A stretch of 64,000 bases of DNA from Corinectria fuckeliana (lineage: Eukaryota > Ascomycota > Sordariomycetes > Hypocreales > Nectriaceae), in NCBI GenBank assembly GCA_019137255.1, contig WPDH01000159.1:168825-232824 (forward strand). Reading direction: 5' to 3'. Made by a program: the position numbers and the translations under genes. The notes under the pieces were generated by a model that worked only from the letters and a program-made list of their open reading frames with translations, did not search any database and was not told where the DNA came from. Below are positions 21,585 through 33,379 of this stretch, piece by piece. The stretch's first letter is position 1. Each line of letters starts with the position of its first letter.

Positions 21585-23651
21585 ATGTCCAACACCCAGG
21601 CCGAAGCCAAGGAGTATCCTCTTAATCTTCTCCGCTCTAGAGACTTTCCACACACCCTCAAAGCATATCAATCCAGGCTTGACAAAGACGAAAGGAAGCT
21701 CTTCAGCGCCAAAGCAAGCCAGGTTATCACGTGGGATTTGATAACGCCTCAAGACAGTGCGTTATTTACTAAAGATTGGTTTCGGCCTAACCGAGGTTGT
21801 ACTGACACAAGTCTGTGGTTTTCAGCGATCCACACAAAAAGACAGTTCAGTCATGCGAAGGATCTTGAAAACGCCTTAGTGCACATTGCAAGCGACCCAT
21901 ATCGAAGATTCATGTATGCCTTTAAACGTCTTCTTTCAAATTAATTCATTATGTGGACGCAGGAGATAATCTTGTCTGGTTGACTGACTGGATAACACAG
22001 CTTCTTGCAGTCCTTGAGCTCCCGAGATCCGCTGAAATGTTCTCGACAGCAGATGACTCTCCTTCTCACGCATCACCAGGTGATGGCATCGTTTTTGGAG
22101 TTCATTTTCACCTTTAAGAGGCGAGAAGTCCCACATTCATTCACCTCCTTTCGATACGAAAACCACTTGAGCCCTCACCATCACCAGCCTGGGTTGGAGT
22201 CCATGGGTCGATCTGGCATCAGGATGCAGCACTGTTTCAACATACTCGGAATAGAGCAAAACTCCGAGGGAACATGGCTGCAAAGACAAACGGCAGCGTA
22301 CCATTCCTTCGACCTCATCAAAGGCCGAACGCTATGGATCATCATAAAAGGCGATGCAACAATGCAAAACCGCGTTGAATCGGCGACAGAACAGTCCGCC
22401 CAGAAGCAGACACCCGTTTTGAACAATGTGCAAGATTCGTTTGGTCAAACGCTTGAGGACCACCTTCTGATTCTCCAATGGTCCGTCGAGAATTGGGGTC
22501 CATACACAGAGTCCTTTGAGCAGAGCTGTAGAGGCCTCTCTGGTGTGCCGGCGCATGCCCCGGTTCAAGAGCTGGTTGACGACTATTCAGCCAACAGGAT
22601 AGCTGATAGAATCAAGAATCCGTGGTTCGGCCAACAGTCCCGGCAACACACCCAGGATTCTCAAGCTGGTCCTCAGCCGGAACCTCTTCTCCGGAGGCTT
22701 TCGTCGAAGCTCACTACTCGCAACACGAAGCGGAAAAACACTGGGCTTCTAGGCTGGAGCAATGGAGGCCCGCCAACTCCCAAGATGAAGCATCTCAGGC
22801 TGGATGACCTCATTTCCTCCGAGAAACTCCAGGAGTTGAGTCGCCTTGACAAGCGCATCTCCGAAGCTATATCTATGATTGGCCAAAACAAGAGGGTCTT
22901 GGCAGAAGTCAAAAGTCACTACCAGGATACGCTTAGCTCGTCAACCTTTAAGCTGCATCTCTCAGAGGAGGCAATGGAATCGTGCAAACAGTACACCTCG
23001 GAGTTCGTGCAGGAGACCGGGAGGCTAGAGGGCGACTTGGACAACTACCAATCTAACCTCAAGACCATGCTGCGTGGTATTGAGAAAACAGAAACTCTAG
23101 TGAGCTCTTTCTTTACTTCTTCACCCAGGAACCAGAACTTGTCATTAACATGGAATTAGTGCAACGGCATTCTCCAGTACCAGAACATGCGAGCAGCGGA
23201 GTACTTTGCCATGTCGTCCGAGGACTCCACGGATATCATGCGAATCTGGACGGGGCAAATGCACCAGAAGACAATGTCGATGCACGTCATCACCGTCTTT
23301 ACCCTCATCTTCCTTCCCGGGACATTTGTTGCTGTAAGTGCTGAAATTGGGGTTGTGAAGCTACAGAAGTCGGAGCTGACAACTTGCCAGACCATATTTA
23401 GCAGCGGGATCCTCAGCTTCGGAGGCGACGGTGACAGTGGTTTTGGCTCTGACCTAGGCGATTGGAAAGTCCGGCTGGCTGGGGTCAAACTGTATCTCGT
23501 CGTCTGCCTTCCACTGATGACGCTGACATTGTTCGCTTGGATTATGGCTTATTGTTTTTCGAGATCCGGGAGAAACAGTGCGGGGGGCAGTGAAGACCGG
23601 ATTGATGAGACCAAGGGCGTGATGAACGAGAAAACGTCACAAATGGTCTAG
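21585..23651 (+). CDS. CorA-like Mg2+ transporter domain protein
   Basis: Exons 21,585-21,913, 22,001-23,099, 23,160-23,333 and 23,391-23,651 encode 620 residues. The last intron is 57 bp and stop-free, so it could be missed by frame inspection. A long cytosolic N-terminal region includes EGTWLQRQTAAYHSFDL and a helical segment SEAISMIGQNKRVLAEVK, typical of the funnel part. Two C-terminal membrane helices follow: HVITVFTLIFLPGTFVATIF and LYLVVCLPLMTLTLFAWIMA. Large fungal CorA-like proteins share this layout and the MSMHVITVFTLIFLPGTFVA signature. The canonical GMN motif of true CorA channels is not evident, so magnesium transport should not be assumed. Located in a membrane. Confidence 0.82.
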
Positions 23652-25477
23652 GTCTTCATTATCAATTCAGGAGAATCACACAGTCTTTTGTGGTGATAGA
23701 GAGCTGGGTTAGAAGTAACGAGTGGGTGAATCTGGGTTCAATTTAGTGCTTCTACGATTCAAGGGTGCAGAACAGTATCAGTGTTGTTTGGGGATGGATA
23801 AATACAGGCATCGCAATTTCTTAGTCTTCCTTTCGATAAATTTTCCAGCTGCTGTACATCACATCTTCTTCCCGAGTAACCATATTGATATCTATCCTGA
23901 GTTACTAGGGAGGCAGACGGACCTCTGCATGACCTTATTCTCGCTCCAAGCGGCTATCAACTAGAGAGCTACTGTGCAGACCGAGGGCAGGGGGAGTTGG
24001 AGAGCAGGATATGACTGTGTTCAGCTCGTGAAAGAGAATGCAGCCCCCCCGCAGTCGCTGCTGCAGGTCGCGAGGCCTCCTGCGGGTCGCACTGCAAGGG
24101 AGCATGTAGGCAAATTGATAGGCAGATTTGTATGCAGCCGTGCTAACCAGATAGTACTAGCCAGACGGGAATATGGAGCAATTTACTGTACGCAGTACTA
24201 GAAGTGAATAGTTAAGCAAAACGTCAAGAGAAGTTGGCCATTCACAGGAGGCAGCTTACATTGTATTGGGAAAATAACATGTATCACAGTTGATTCCTAG
24301 CCCTCTGGAGGAAGACCTAATCGTACACTTCCCTTTTACAGCTGTGATGCACTTAATCTGACGATATGCTGCTGCTTAAGTCACTATCTGTGCATAGCCT
24401 CACGTACTTACCACAGCCCGTAACTGACTGATTGACCAATTGACTGAGTGACCGATTAACTCAGTGACCAATTAACTGAATGGCTATGAGTTGATTCGCC
24501 ATGTAACCTTCTATACAAATATCTTAAACTGACTGCCCCCCGATATGACTTTCTACCCGAAAACATCGCCGAAGCTAGAAAAAGTCAGCCCGCAGGGCGC
24601 GCCGCAGGCTCTGAGTTCCCTGGACAGGGCCTGCCCCGGCCCTCAGATCAACCTAATGTACCTTACACACCAGCATCCTGGATGGTGACAGAAAGGGATT
24701 GGCTGGTGCCCAGCACGACGCTGTTCGGATCATGATGAACCAGTTGGTAGGAACCTGCTTGGGTTTCGGGAGCGTACAGACGAATATCCACGACAAACCC
24801 AGCCAGGGCAACATTTGGGAGTACCTCTCGAATTCGATCAAATGGTGGCATTGCATTGGTGGCGTCCACACAGGCTGCCCTGTTTCACACACACACCTTC
24901 CTTCTACGCCCAGCCTGGCAGGCTGCCTACAGCCGAGAACGTGAGGCAAACAGGCTGCCTTGCTACCTACACCCATTGTTGGCTCCCTCGGAAGCGGGGA
25001 ACGTTTGCAAAGCGCGGGAATTATTTGGACTTGGAGATGTGGTTTTTCCCTTACCCTCTTCCTCTTCGTTTATCAGCAGCTGTCCCGTCCCCCGCCGAAA
25101 GAGAGACCGAGCACCAAGAGCATTTGAGCTTCAGGTGGTACTGCCGCAAGCCTGGTCAAACGCTCTTCCAGTGTCTTGAGCACTCTGCCGCGGCCTCTTG
25201 TGTAACTCCCCCTCACTAACGCTGCCCTTGTCTTCATTATTGTTTTTTCCGCCTAGCTGTTGGACAATCCCCCTCTTCCTCACAAACGCAACAATCCACA
25301 GAACCCCACGAGTTCGGTCCTGGTCGATACGGAATGACATACGAACAAACCCTCGACGATTTCTCGCATTCGACACGATACTGGTAGCCTTGTCCGACTG
25401 TTACCGCTCGAGCCTCGGCCATCGACATTCCTCAGCCCCCCCCGAACCCCTCAAGGCACGCGCCTTCGCGATCCCCC
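23652..25477. other. Gene-free 1.8 kb
   Basis: No gene supported. Around 24,424-24,490 is a degenerate GACTGA/GACCAATTAACTGA repeat. The last 250 bases are C/T-rich and look like the promoter and 5' UTR of the kinase-vWA gene. Confidence 0.45.
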
Positions 25478-28162
25478 ATGACTACCAACAAAGATATCCT
25501 GCAGATCGCAGAGGCCCTCGGCGAGCTGAAAAAGGTCTATAAAGGTCAGAACGGAATGTTAGACGGCAAGGATGCCAATTACATCCCTCGATCTGCCCTT
25601 GAAAAGTTTTGGGATCCTTCAAAGATGACCCGAATCATAAACGCCTACCAGCTCGTCCAAGACCACGCGGCCATCACCGATCACTTCTTACGCGTCTTCT
25701 CGCTACTGGTCTATACTAGAAAAGTGGAATTCTTTGACGAGTTCACTGAGGAAAACCTAGAAGACAGCTCTTTTCCGAGGATGGAGCTTCCATCCAAGTG
25801 GTCGGATACGCCCTATGAAGAACTCCATCAGGCCGTCATGAAGTCACAGTGGATATTCTTCCCGTTCTCTTTCGAGAATCGCAGCCTCTACAACAGGTCT
25901 CTTAATCCCCAGCACATCTTACCTATTGAGACAGAGGAGGTAATGAAGAATGGCGACTCGGTTACGGTATCGAGGATAAAGACGAGTCGGGCCTCTGCAA
26001 ACTTGGGCGAGGTATGTAACCAAGCAAACGAACCTGAATCTATACCTAACGCTACCGCAGACAACCTTCGTTCGGAAGACCTATACCGATCGATTCCGCG
26101 ATGAATATGAGAGGGAGAGGAAAGTATTTCACGGCGTGCGGAACCGTTCAACCCCACACATTGTCACATACTACGGCTCCTACACTCAGAAACGAAGCGA
26201 CGGCACGACTACATACAATCTGATATTGGAAGATGTTAAGGGGGGAGACTTGGAGCATTTCTTCCATACTATGAAACCTCCCCAGAATATCGATGAGGTG
26301 AGGCAGTTTTGGAGTGCGTTCTTCGCATCTTTCCAAGGTCTATACCATCTTCATCAATCCAAGATCGAGTTCGGTCATCAGACACGTCAAGCGTGAGTGT
26401 TTCCACCCGATCAAGCTTGTGACGGGGGATATCTAATGATCAGCTACAGCATCCACCAAGACATCAAACCTCAAAACCTCCTCGTTTCCAGAAAGAACGC
26501 GAGTCAAGACTTCGACTTCATTCTCAAGATTGCCGACTTCGGATACAGCCATACAAAGACTCTGGACCATGACGACGACGACACATTGGGTGTAGACTCC
26601 CACGGTGGCCAAACTTATGGTCAGATTCCCATCAGCCTTGAACCATGTGTTATATTGGATTCTAATCACTTGACCAGGCGCACCGGAATGTAGCCACTAT
26701 GATCGGTTCACTATCTATGGAAAGAACCACATCACCGCTGAGGCCGACGTGTTCTCCATGGGAGCTGTCATGAGTGATGCCGCCGCTTGGGTGGTTGGTG
26801 GTCAACAAGGCCGCGACGAGTACAGACGAAACCGGGCCGACGAAACGGAAATGATAGAGTCGATGAAGGCAAGCGGCCACACCGGATGTTTCCACAACGG
26901 TGTTGAACCGCTGAAAGCTGTGACGGAGATGCACAGCATCATCCGCAGCTCTGTTGCTGACTTCGATACCATCACTCCTCGGGTTTTGGCGGTCATTGAT
27001 GAACACATGCTGTGTCGACTAGGAGGAGATGGCCGAATGACAGCTAAGGAACTTCATACGGAATTTGCCATGATCGAAGCAGCTGCTCCTCCAACGCAAG
27101 GCATGCCACCCACTCGGCCAGCTCAGAGGCAATCTATGGTTTCGCGTCGAACAAGACAAACGCTATCGACAAGCACTACCGGGACAAGTGCGCAATCCAT
27201 CTTTGATGCACATTCTTCAGATTGTCTCTCACCTACTTCTCCCGTCTCTCTCCCACCGCCTGAGAGAGTATCTTGGGGGAGAAGAGGTTCTAGGCACGAT
27301 ATATCGATCAGTCCTGCTACACAGCCTAATGGTCCAGACATTTCTCAGCCCTGCTATGTGTTGACGTTCGAGCGAGCCAAGATATACCGCGAAAACAAGA
27401 AGAATAGGAAACCCATTATCGACGACTATGCCGAAGAAGTTATCGAGAAACTTATATCAAATCTTAAAGACCGAGACCATATTTTCTTCATCGATACTTC
27501 TACAAGCATGCACCAGCACAGAGGCGAAGCTTACGATGCATTTGAAGTATATTCTTCCATTGCCAAGCGTATTGATGATAACGGCATCGAACTTTGCTTC
27601 TCCTCAAACTCTCGAAAGGTTCACAGGAAATCAGTTGCCACATCGCTTCTGAAGAAGTTCAACGACCAGAAGTGGGACCAGTTCGCATTCGAGGACAAAT
27701 TTGGAGTCTTCATCGATGAAAACATTACTCCTCGCCTGGATTCCTGGCGAGCTAGGATAGGGTTTCGGACAGCAAAACCTCTGAGCATCTTTGTCTTCAC
27801 CGATGGTCGATGGGGTAACGAAGAGGGGACAGCTGGCGGAGTCGAGAACCCTGTCAAGAGGCTCATAGACGTGATCAACAGGCAAGGACTAAGTCGGACT
27901 CAAGTGATGATCCAGTTCATTCGCTTTGGAGACGATGAGCAAGGAAAACGCAACTTGACATTTCTTGACAACTATGGCATGAACTTTGACTGGTAAGCTT
28001 GGGCTAATTATCGCCTAAATAGCAGCCTATGCAAGTGCTCCAGCTAACAATTACTCGTACAGCGACTGTATCGACACGAAGCCATTCAACGGTAATATTT
28101 GGGAAATCTTTTTTGGGGCCATCGAAAGATCTATTGACACAGGAGATGAGGAACGAGGCTAG
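25478..28162 (+). CDS. Protein kinase-von Willebrand A (vWA) fusion protein
   Basis: Exons 25,478-26,011, 26,061-26,392, 26,450-26,619, 26,678-27,992 and 28,063-28,162 encode 816 residues. Residues 1-178 are a helical N-terminal region of unknown type. The kinase domain (about 179-470) has a candidate ATP-site lysine in TFVRKTY, a catalytic loop HQDIKPQN (Asp293, Lys295, Asn298; Gln replaces the usual Arg of HRD), ADFG (Asp318) and GAPE (about 346-349). A Ser/Thr/Pro-rich linker with SPTSPVSLPPPE follows. The vWA domain has an intact metal-site motif DTSTS (618-622) and FVFTDGRWG (Asp721). No signal peptide, so presumably cytosolic. The combination suggests phosphorylation plus metal-dependent protein binding. 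Biological role unknown. Confidence 0.85.
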
Positions 28163-28721
28163 AGAGGCGGGCGCTAATTAGGATAAATGGATCGATCCAT
28201 GGAGCATTTGTCGAAACATGTTGGACAGGGCGTCAAGGGCTGCGAATTTTCTGCTTCAGGTGGTCTCTTTTTGGCGCCACGGTTAGATTTCTCGCATTAT
28301 CTGTTGCCTTTACTTATATCTATACCCTCGAACTTGACGACGAGTTTGTCTCTTGAGTCTCTTATTACCCGACTTCAGTCGTTATTCACCATGGTGAAGT
28401 TGAAGGCCGAAATGTCTACAGTAACTGCTAAGCCGGCGAGTCTCGTGTCTACTTCAGTAGCAAAGTTCGCCAGCCTCCACGGCATTTAATCAGGCATTAT
28501 ACAGGACCCTGACGGGAATTTTCGAGGACACTGATGACTACTCACAGCAGAGTAATCTTGAATAGCTTGATTGACGGCCTTCTGCTAGCGTGTACTAATA
28601 GACCCGAAAGTGCGTGGTCCCAAAGATCCGTGAAGCTCCTGGTGCGCAACAGGTGCCATGCTCAACATCCAGACACCACTATGCCTTCCTTCCTCTGACA
28701 GAATGATTCCTTCCTATAAGG
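28163..28721. other. Intergenic region between convergent genes
   Basis: No gene recognised. It holds the 3' ends of the kinase-vWA gene and of the minus-strand NTF2-like gene. Confidence 0.4.
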
Positions 28722-29306
28722 TCATTCAGAGAGAGCAGCTGAGATTGGAGCAGTATCCTGTTGGTGCAAAGGGTGTCAATACAAGTTGAGCGAATTATAT
28801 AGAGAACCATGGCAGTTCTTACCGCAAAGACTTGCATATTCCTGATTCGAGAATCCCCCGACTCAGGATCGGACAGGACTACCTCGACGTGGCAGGCAAA
28901 TGGAGAATCCAGACGTTTTCCGTTTTTGAACGAGGTTTCCAGGGCGCCAAGCAGGACAAGTTCGGCCTCTTTCTGATCGCTCGCAAATACTTTGAGCAGC
29001 CGATGCTTTCTAGACTCCACGACAGACCAGGCGCCATCTCTGCTTCTCTCGATTTCTGTTACGAGATGTGAGACGGCTGTTGAAGGTCACGTAGTGATGT
29101 TGGAGGGCTTGAGTACCTGAAAAGCCTCGGAATGTCCCCTTAGCTCCGACAAGAACAGCGTCTTTAGTGAACACCTCGGTAGCCATTCGGGTGCCCGCAT
29201 TTGACTCCTTAGAGTCGGCAAGAGTGTAGAACTTGATAACCAGGTCTTTTACATCCTGGCTGATGCTTTTAGATAGCCATAAAGTGTTTTCGCTGATGTA
29301 AGACAT
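28722..29306 (-). CDS. NTF2-like/SnoaL-like small protein
   Basis: Exons (minus strand) 29,117-29,306, 28,823-29,055 and 28,722-28,757 encode 152 residues. Introns: GTACTC to CAG (61 bp) and GTAAGA to CAG (65 bp). The start MSYISENTLWLSKSISQDVK opens an alpha helix, then LVIKFYTLADSKESNAG and FTKDAVLVGAKGTFRGFSEI match the cone-shaped NTF2/SnoaL fold, and HRLLKVFASDQKEAELVLLG the sheet. The C-terminus ends DTAPISAALSE. Members range from polyketide cyclases to dehydratases and binding proteins; none can be assigned. Length is normal for the fold. Confidence 0.75.
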
Positions 29307-30617
29307 GTCGGAAACGGTGGATCAAGCATGCAGCTTGTCTTTCTCTAAGAAGGCGTTGACGGCGAGAAGGGGAAAATAAATAGCCAAGAGGAGGAACTTG
29401 GAGCTATACCGACGTTGACCGACACCCGATACAGAGGGTAGCTTGTCTGGGAGCCAAGCAGGGATATAGCCGAGCGCTGCAGAGAGCAACGTCGGCTTCG
29501 GGCATGCAAGACGAACGAGGACTTGCCGCCGCGTAATTATCGTAAGCATCTTTGGTCTTGCTCTTGTACTAACCCTCACTATAGGCTATCGGATTCAAGT
29601 CAGATACAGACATTTAGCACAATCTCGTAAGTATGTAACGCTACTAGACTGGCATAGTTCGACGATGACGGGCGGGTGATGGCAATATTTTACCATGTAC
29701 AGTATTCAGAAGGACTCGTGGCCTATAGAGCAAGTAGATAATTGACAAGACGATCGATAAACGACAGGGATGCTCTCTCCGTGGTGCATAATTGGTCTCC
29801 GCTTGAGCGTCGGCTTCGGGCTTCGACTTGGCTTGGAGGCGGGGTTGATTTCCTCTGCGTCGGATTCGGGCTCGCGGGTTCAGTGTGTGGATCTCTCGGG
29901 CTCATAGCTCGACTAAACACGGACTTACAACAAAGTAAAAAAACCGATACATTGGCTTTCGTCCGTGGGCAGTTCTTGATTCTGTTCTCCTGCCTTCAAG
30001 AGACGCTTAGTGGAGGTGCCGTGAACAGGGACTCTGCGGATTCTCCATCTCTCGCTATTATTGCTTTGACTAATTAGCGAACGGCCTATCATCTGGTATT
30101 TCTCTTGAAGGCGAGGCCATAAAAAGAGCATGGAGCCAGTATATAGCAGGCTATCTTCGCTTGTCACAGCCATCCCGAAGTAGGATATCAATAGAGAACG
30201 GCTGTGGAGTGACTCTACACCTGGGGTGCCAATGGCCCTCACCGGAACGAGCCCGAGCGAGCCCGAACCCGAAGCCGTCGCATTACAAGCTAGCACAGAA
30301 CCATGTCCGTAGGACGTATGCCTTAGTTAGGTAGACATATGCTGAAGCCGAGCAACTAAGATCAAAGCGCATATGAGTCCGGCCCCATACTGACCTTAAC
30401 TCCGGAGTCACATTTGCTGACGCGGCAGGCACAATGTCCCGAGATCCATAACCTCGGAATTCGTGGGTATTCGATTCGATTATCTCGTCCAGCCTTCCTT
30501 TCTAACAGAACGAAGCGTGATAGATTTCTACAGCCCGGGCACGAAGCATTTCCGCACTTTCGTCCGCCTTCGCTTTCCTCTACCGGCACAACCAAGATTC
30601 TCGCTTTCAGAAATACA
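29307..30617. other. Gene-free 1.3 kb
   Basis: No gene supported. A GTCGGCTTCGGGC motif occurs near 29,489 and 29,811, and a related form in reverse near 30,260, amid CCCGAGC-rich DNA, suggesting fragments of a dispersed repeat. Includes the promoter of the FAH-fold gene. Confidence 0.4.
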
Positions 30618-31689
30618 ATGGCTGCTTTCACAAGCCTCCTCCGCTTTCGAGATGAACAGGGGATCGTTCGATATGGTGAGGCCGGGGCAGCTGAGACCCA
30701 TACCAAAGATAGCCTCACTGGCCGCCATGTGTTCATCTTTAAAGGCAGCAATCCTTGGGATGATGATTTTGTTTTGACCGAGGAGAAGCGTCGAGTTGCC
30801 GAGGTAGGCAAATGGCCAATTCGTGACGTCCGATTACTGTTGGTAATGTTCACTAAGACGGGACGAAAATCAGGTTCTTTGCCCACTGGCGCACACGCCG
30901 ATTTTTCTTTGCGCCGGTCTTAACTACAAGCAACACGCAGAGGAGGCCAAGGTACAATTACACCCGTGTACAGCATCTTTCAACATCAGAGCGCTGACTA
31001 GCTAGATGCCCTATGGAGACCATCCGGTTATTTTCACCAAGCCTTCAGGTAAGGTTCGCTCTTTTCACGAAGGAAAAGGATCTGCGACTCACCCACACTT
31101 GATAGATGCACTTGCAGGACCGTTCGAGGATATTCCCGTTCATCCAGAATGCGCTTCAATGGACTATGAGGTACCGAGCTCCCTAACCGCACTATAACGT
31201 CGGCTGCTGCTGCTGCTGATACACATGCTCCTAGCTAATCTTTGCGCGACATAGGCGGAACTGTGCGTTGTCCTTAGCAAGGACTGCAAGAATCTAAAAG
31301 CGTCAGCAGATGTATCTGGGTACATCCTGGGATATACCGCTGGAAACGACGTGTCGTCCCGGTATTGGCAGATGCCCGAGCGCTCAGGCAATCAGCACGG
31401 CAGTGCCATTCCGGACCCGACACAGCTTCGCATGGAATGTTTCGTCAATGGAGAGAACAGACAGTCGACCCGTATTGACGACTTGATCTTTGACATTCCT
31501 ACACTACTCCAGCATCTGAGCCGGGGCATGACCTTGCGCAAGGGCACGGTGATTATGACGGGAACCCCGAGCGGTGTCGCGGCGTTCATGAAGCCGCCAG
31601 CTTGGTTGCAAGACGGAGACGTGGTGGAGGTTAGTATCGAGAAGATTGGTTCGACTAGGAATCGAATGGTTTTTGAGAAGGAATCTTGA
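30618..31689 (+). CDS. Fumarylacetoacetate hydrolase (FAH) fold protein with missing active-site loop
   Basis: Exons 30,618-30,803, 30,874-30,951, 31,006-31,048, 31,106-31,170 and 31,255-31,689 encode 268 residues. The first 62 residues are an N-terminal domain (MAAFTSLLRFRDEQGIVRYGE). The catalytic domain starts at VLCPLAHTPIFLCAGLNYKQHAEE. Metal ligands of the family are present: Glu124 and Glu126 (YE-AE, across an intron) and Asp156 (GNDVSSRYWQ). The C-terminal TVIMTGTPSGV signature is intact. Between NQHG and AIPDPTQL, family members normally carry about 12 residues with the KSFDxFAPIGP loop. Here they are absent, with no room for an intron. Members hydrolyse or decarboxylate 2-oxo/diketo acids in aromatic catabolism. 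The loop loss may abolish activity. Confidence 0.82.
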
Positions 31690-31808
31690 TTCCAACGATG
31701 GGAGGTTGTAGTACTTTGAGCTTATTGAATCGATTCGCTTTACAAATTGGTTCCTTGGGGATCGCTGGAAGATTATAATACATCTGGGAGCCGTCTCTTG
31801 TTTGCCGC

Positions 31809-33379
31809 CTATTCAGCGGCATTGCTCGCACATGTCCAAGGCTTCGTGGCCGATTCCGTCGCGATGGCTTCGATGGACGCCCACAGGCCAAGGACACAAA
31901 TAAGTAGCCCGGATATGAAAAGGAGGACATTAGCCAGAAATCGACAGGTTTGCTTCCAGTCCTTGAACCAGTTGCCGTGGTGCATCCACAGCCAAAATAT
32001 TCCAGGCAGGCCGTACGAGAACCAGCTAGCGAATAGCGCGGCAATCAGGCCAAGCAGACTGTTGAAGACAGGAATAGACTGGGCAATGACGAGAGAGACG
32101 GCCCAGATACCAAATGTGATGCCGATCCATGCAAATCCGGAAAGCTTGGTTCGCCTCACCATGTGCTTGGTGTTGCGGAACATGCGAGAAAAGATGTACG
32201 CAGCCGCAACGTGCCCGTAGATGACGCCGGCAATGACAATGGTTGGAATGGCAATGCCCCAGATGGCCTTGCGCATGGTGATCGAACCTGCTGCTGACAG
32301 GGCAGGCGATGGAACGTCTGGGCCGACGTAGATGTAGATGACAATAGCAGCGACGAGGTAAAGAACCGTGTCGCAGATCTGGAGGAGTGCCAGGGCCTTG
32401 GGCCAGTCCTCGGGTTTCTTGAACTCGCCGATGACGCTGAAGAAACACGAATGGCTGGCTGAGCTGCATGTTAGATCTGATATTGTAGCCCGCAAGCCCG
32501 AAAAGGAGCCACTCACAGAACGCAATGGCAATGTTGGTCACTGCCAAGAAGGCACCGGTAAGTCCTAGCTCCCGAGCGACCTCGATGCTTCCCGTGCCGA
32601 TGGGTCGCTGAACGGCGACGTCTCCCAGTGTGATCAGCACTGCTAGTGTAATTGACATGCATGCTATAGCTCAGTTAGCCGGGATAGATCGCACCGAACG
32701 AGGCTTGGACGAGGAGCACTCACAAGCTATTGACATATAGCTCGTATACTTCAACGTTCTGGGGAGGTTGAGAGCCCAGAAGACGCCCAACCCAACGAAG
32801 CCCCAGGCGATAGTACAAGTCGAGCTACTGGTCATAGTGTTGAGGCAGATCGTCAACGTCAATAAGTGGCTTCCCATGACGAAAACCTGGAAGGTGACTT
32901 GTGCCCAACCAAAGACTTCCTGGAATAGCCGTCCCATGCCAATCGGTCTTCCGATGACCTCGACAGCGTCGCCGAAGTTCTGCACGGAAGGATATGTTCG
33001 TTGGAACTCTCCGAGCACAAGGCCAGAGTACGTCGACAGGACGCCCAGCACGAGGATGAGGAGTATTCCGGGTACGAGTCCGACGGTCGCCAGGACAGAG
33101 GGCAGGGAAAGGATGCCGAGGGAGACGGTTTCGGCGATGAGGACGATGCCACCTTGCCTATAGAAGTTATCAGCATGCAGTATGACAAAAGCACGCTTGA
33201 CTAGAGCCATACCACCACGTCAGCGTCTTGTAATCGATCAATGCACCGTCCTGCTCTTCTCCCATCCCCGCGTTGTCCTCGCCGGTGGGGGAATTGCTAG
33301 CTGGCAGTTCATCCGTGCGAACACGCGATTTTTCGGGATCGGAGCCGTTCAGCTGCCCCGTGGTGGGAGAATGATCCAT
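31809..33379 (-). CDS. AAAP-family amino acid transporter
   Basis: Exons (minus) 33,213-33,379, 32,724-33,157, 32,517-32,663 and 31,809-32,458 encode 465 residues. A polar cytosolic N-terminus (MDHSPTTGQLNGSDPEKS, acidic) is followed by the first helix region, GGIVLIAETVSLGILSLPSV, the hallmark of Aa_trans permeases. About ten or eleven hydrophobic helices follow, including ILLILVLGVLSTYSGLVLGE, ITLAVLITLGDV, the FFSVIGEFKKPEDWPKAL loop and GLPGIFWLWMHHGNW near the end. Plasma or vacuolar membrane transporter of neutral or aromatic amino acids by family analogy; the substrate cannot be read. It converges on the FAH-fold gene with only 119 bp between stops. Confidence 0.87.

Noticed and set aside
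29322..29579. Possible Pmp3-type small membrane protein on the minus strand
   Set aside because: A GYIPAWL-like piece and an LLLAIYFPLLAV piece occur, but in the reverse order from Pmp3 and with no ATG start or splice logic.
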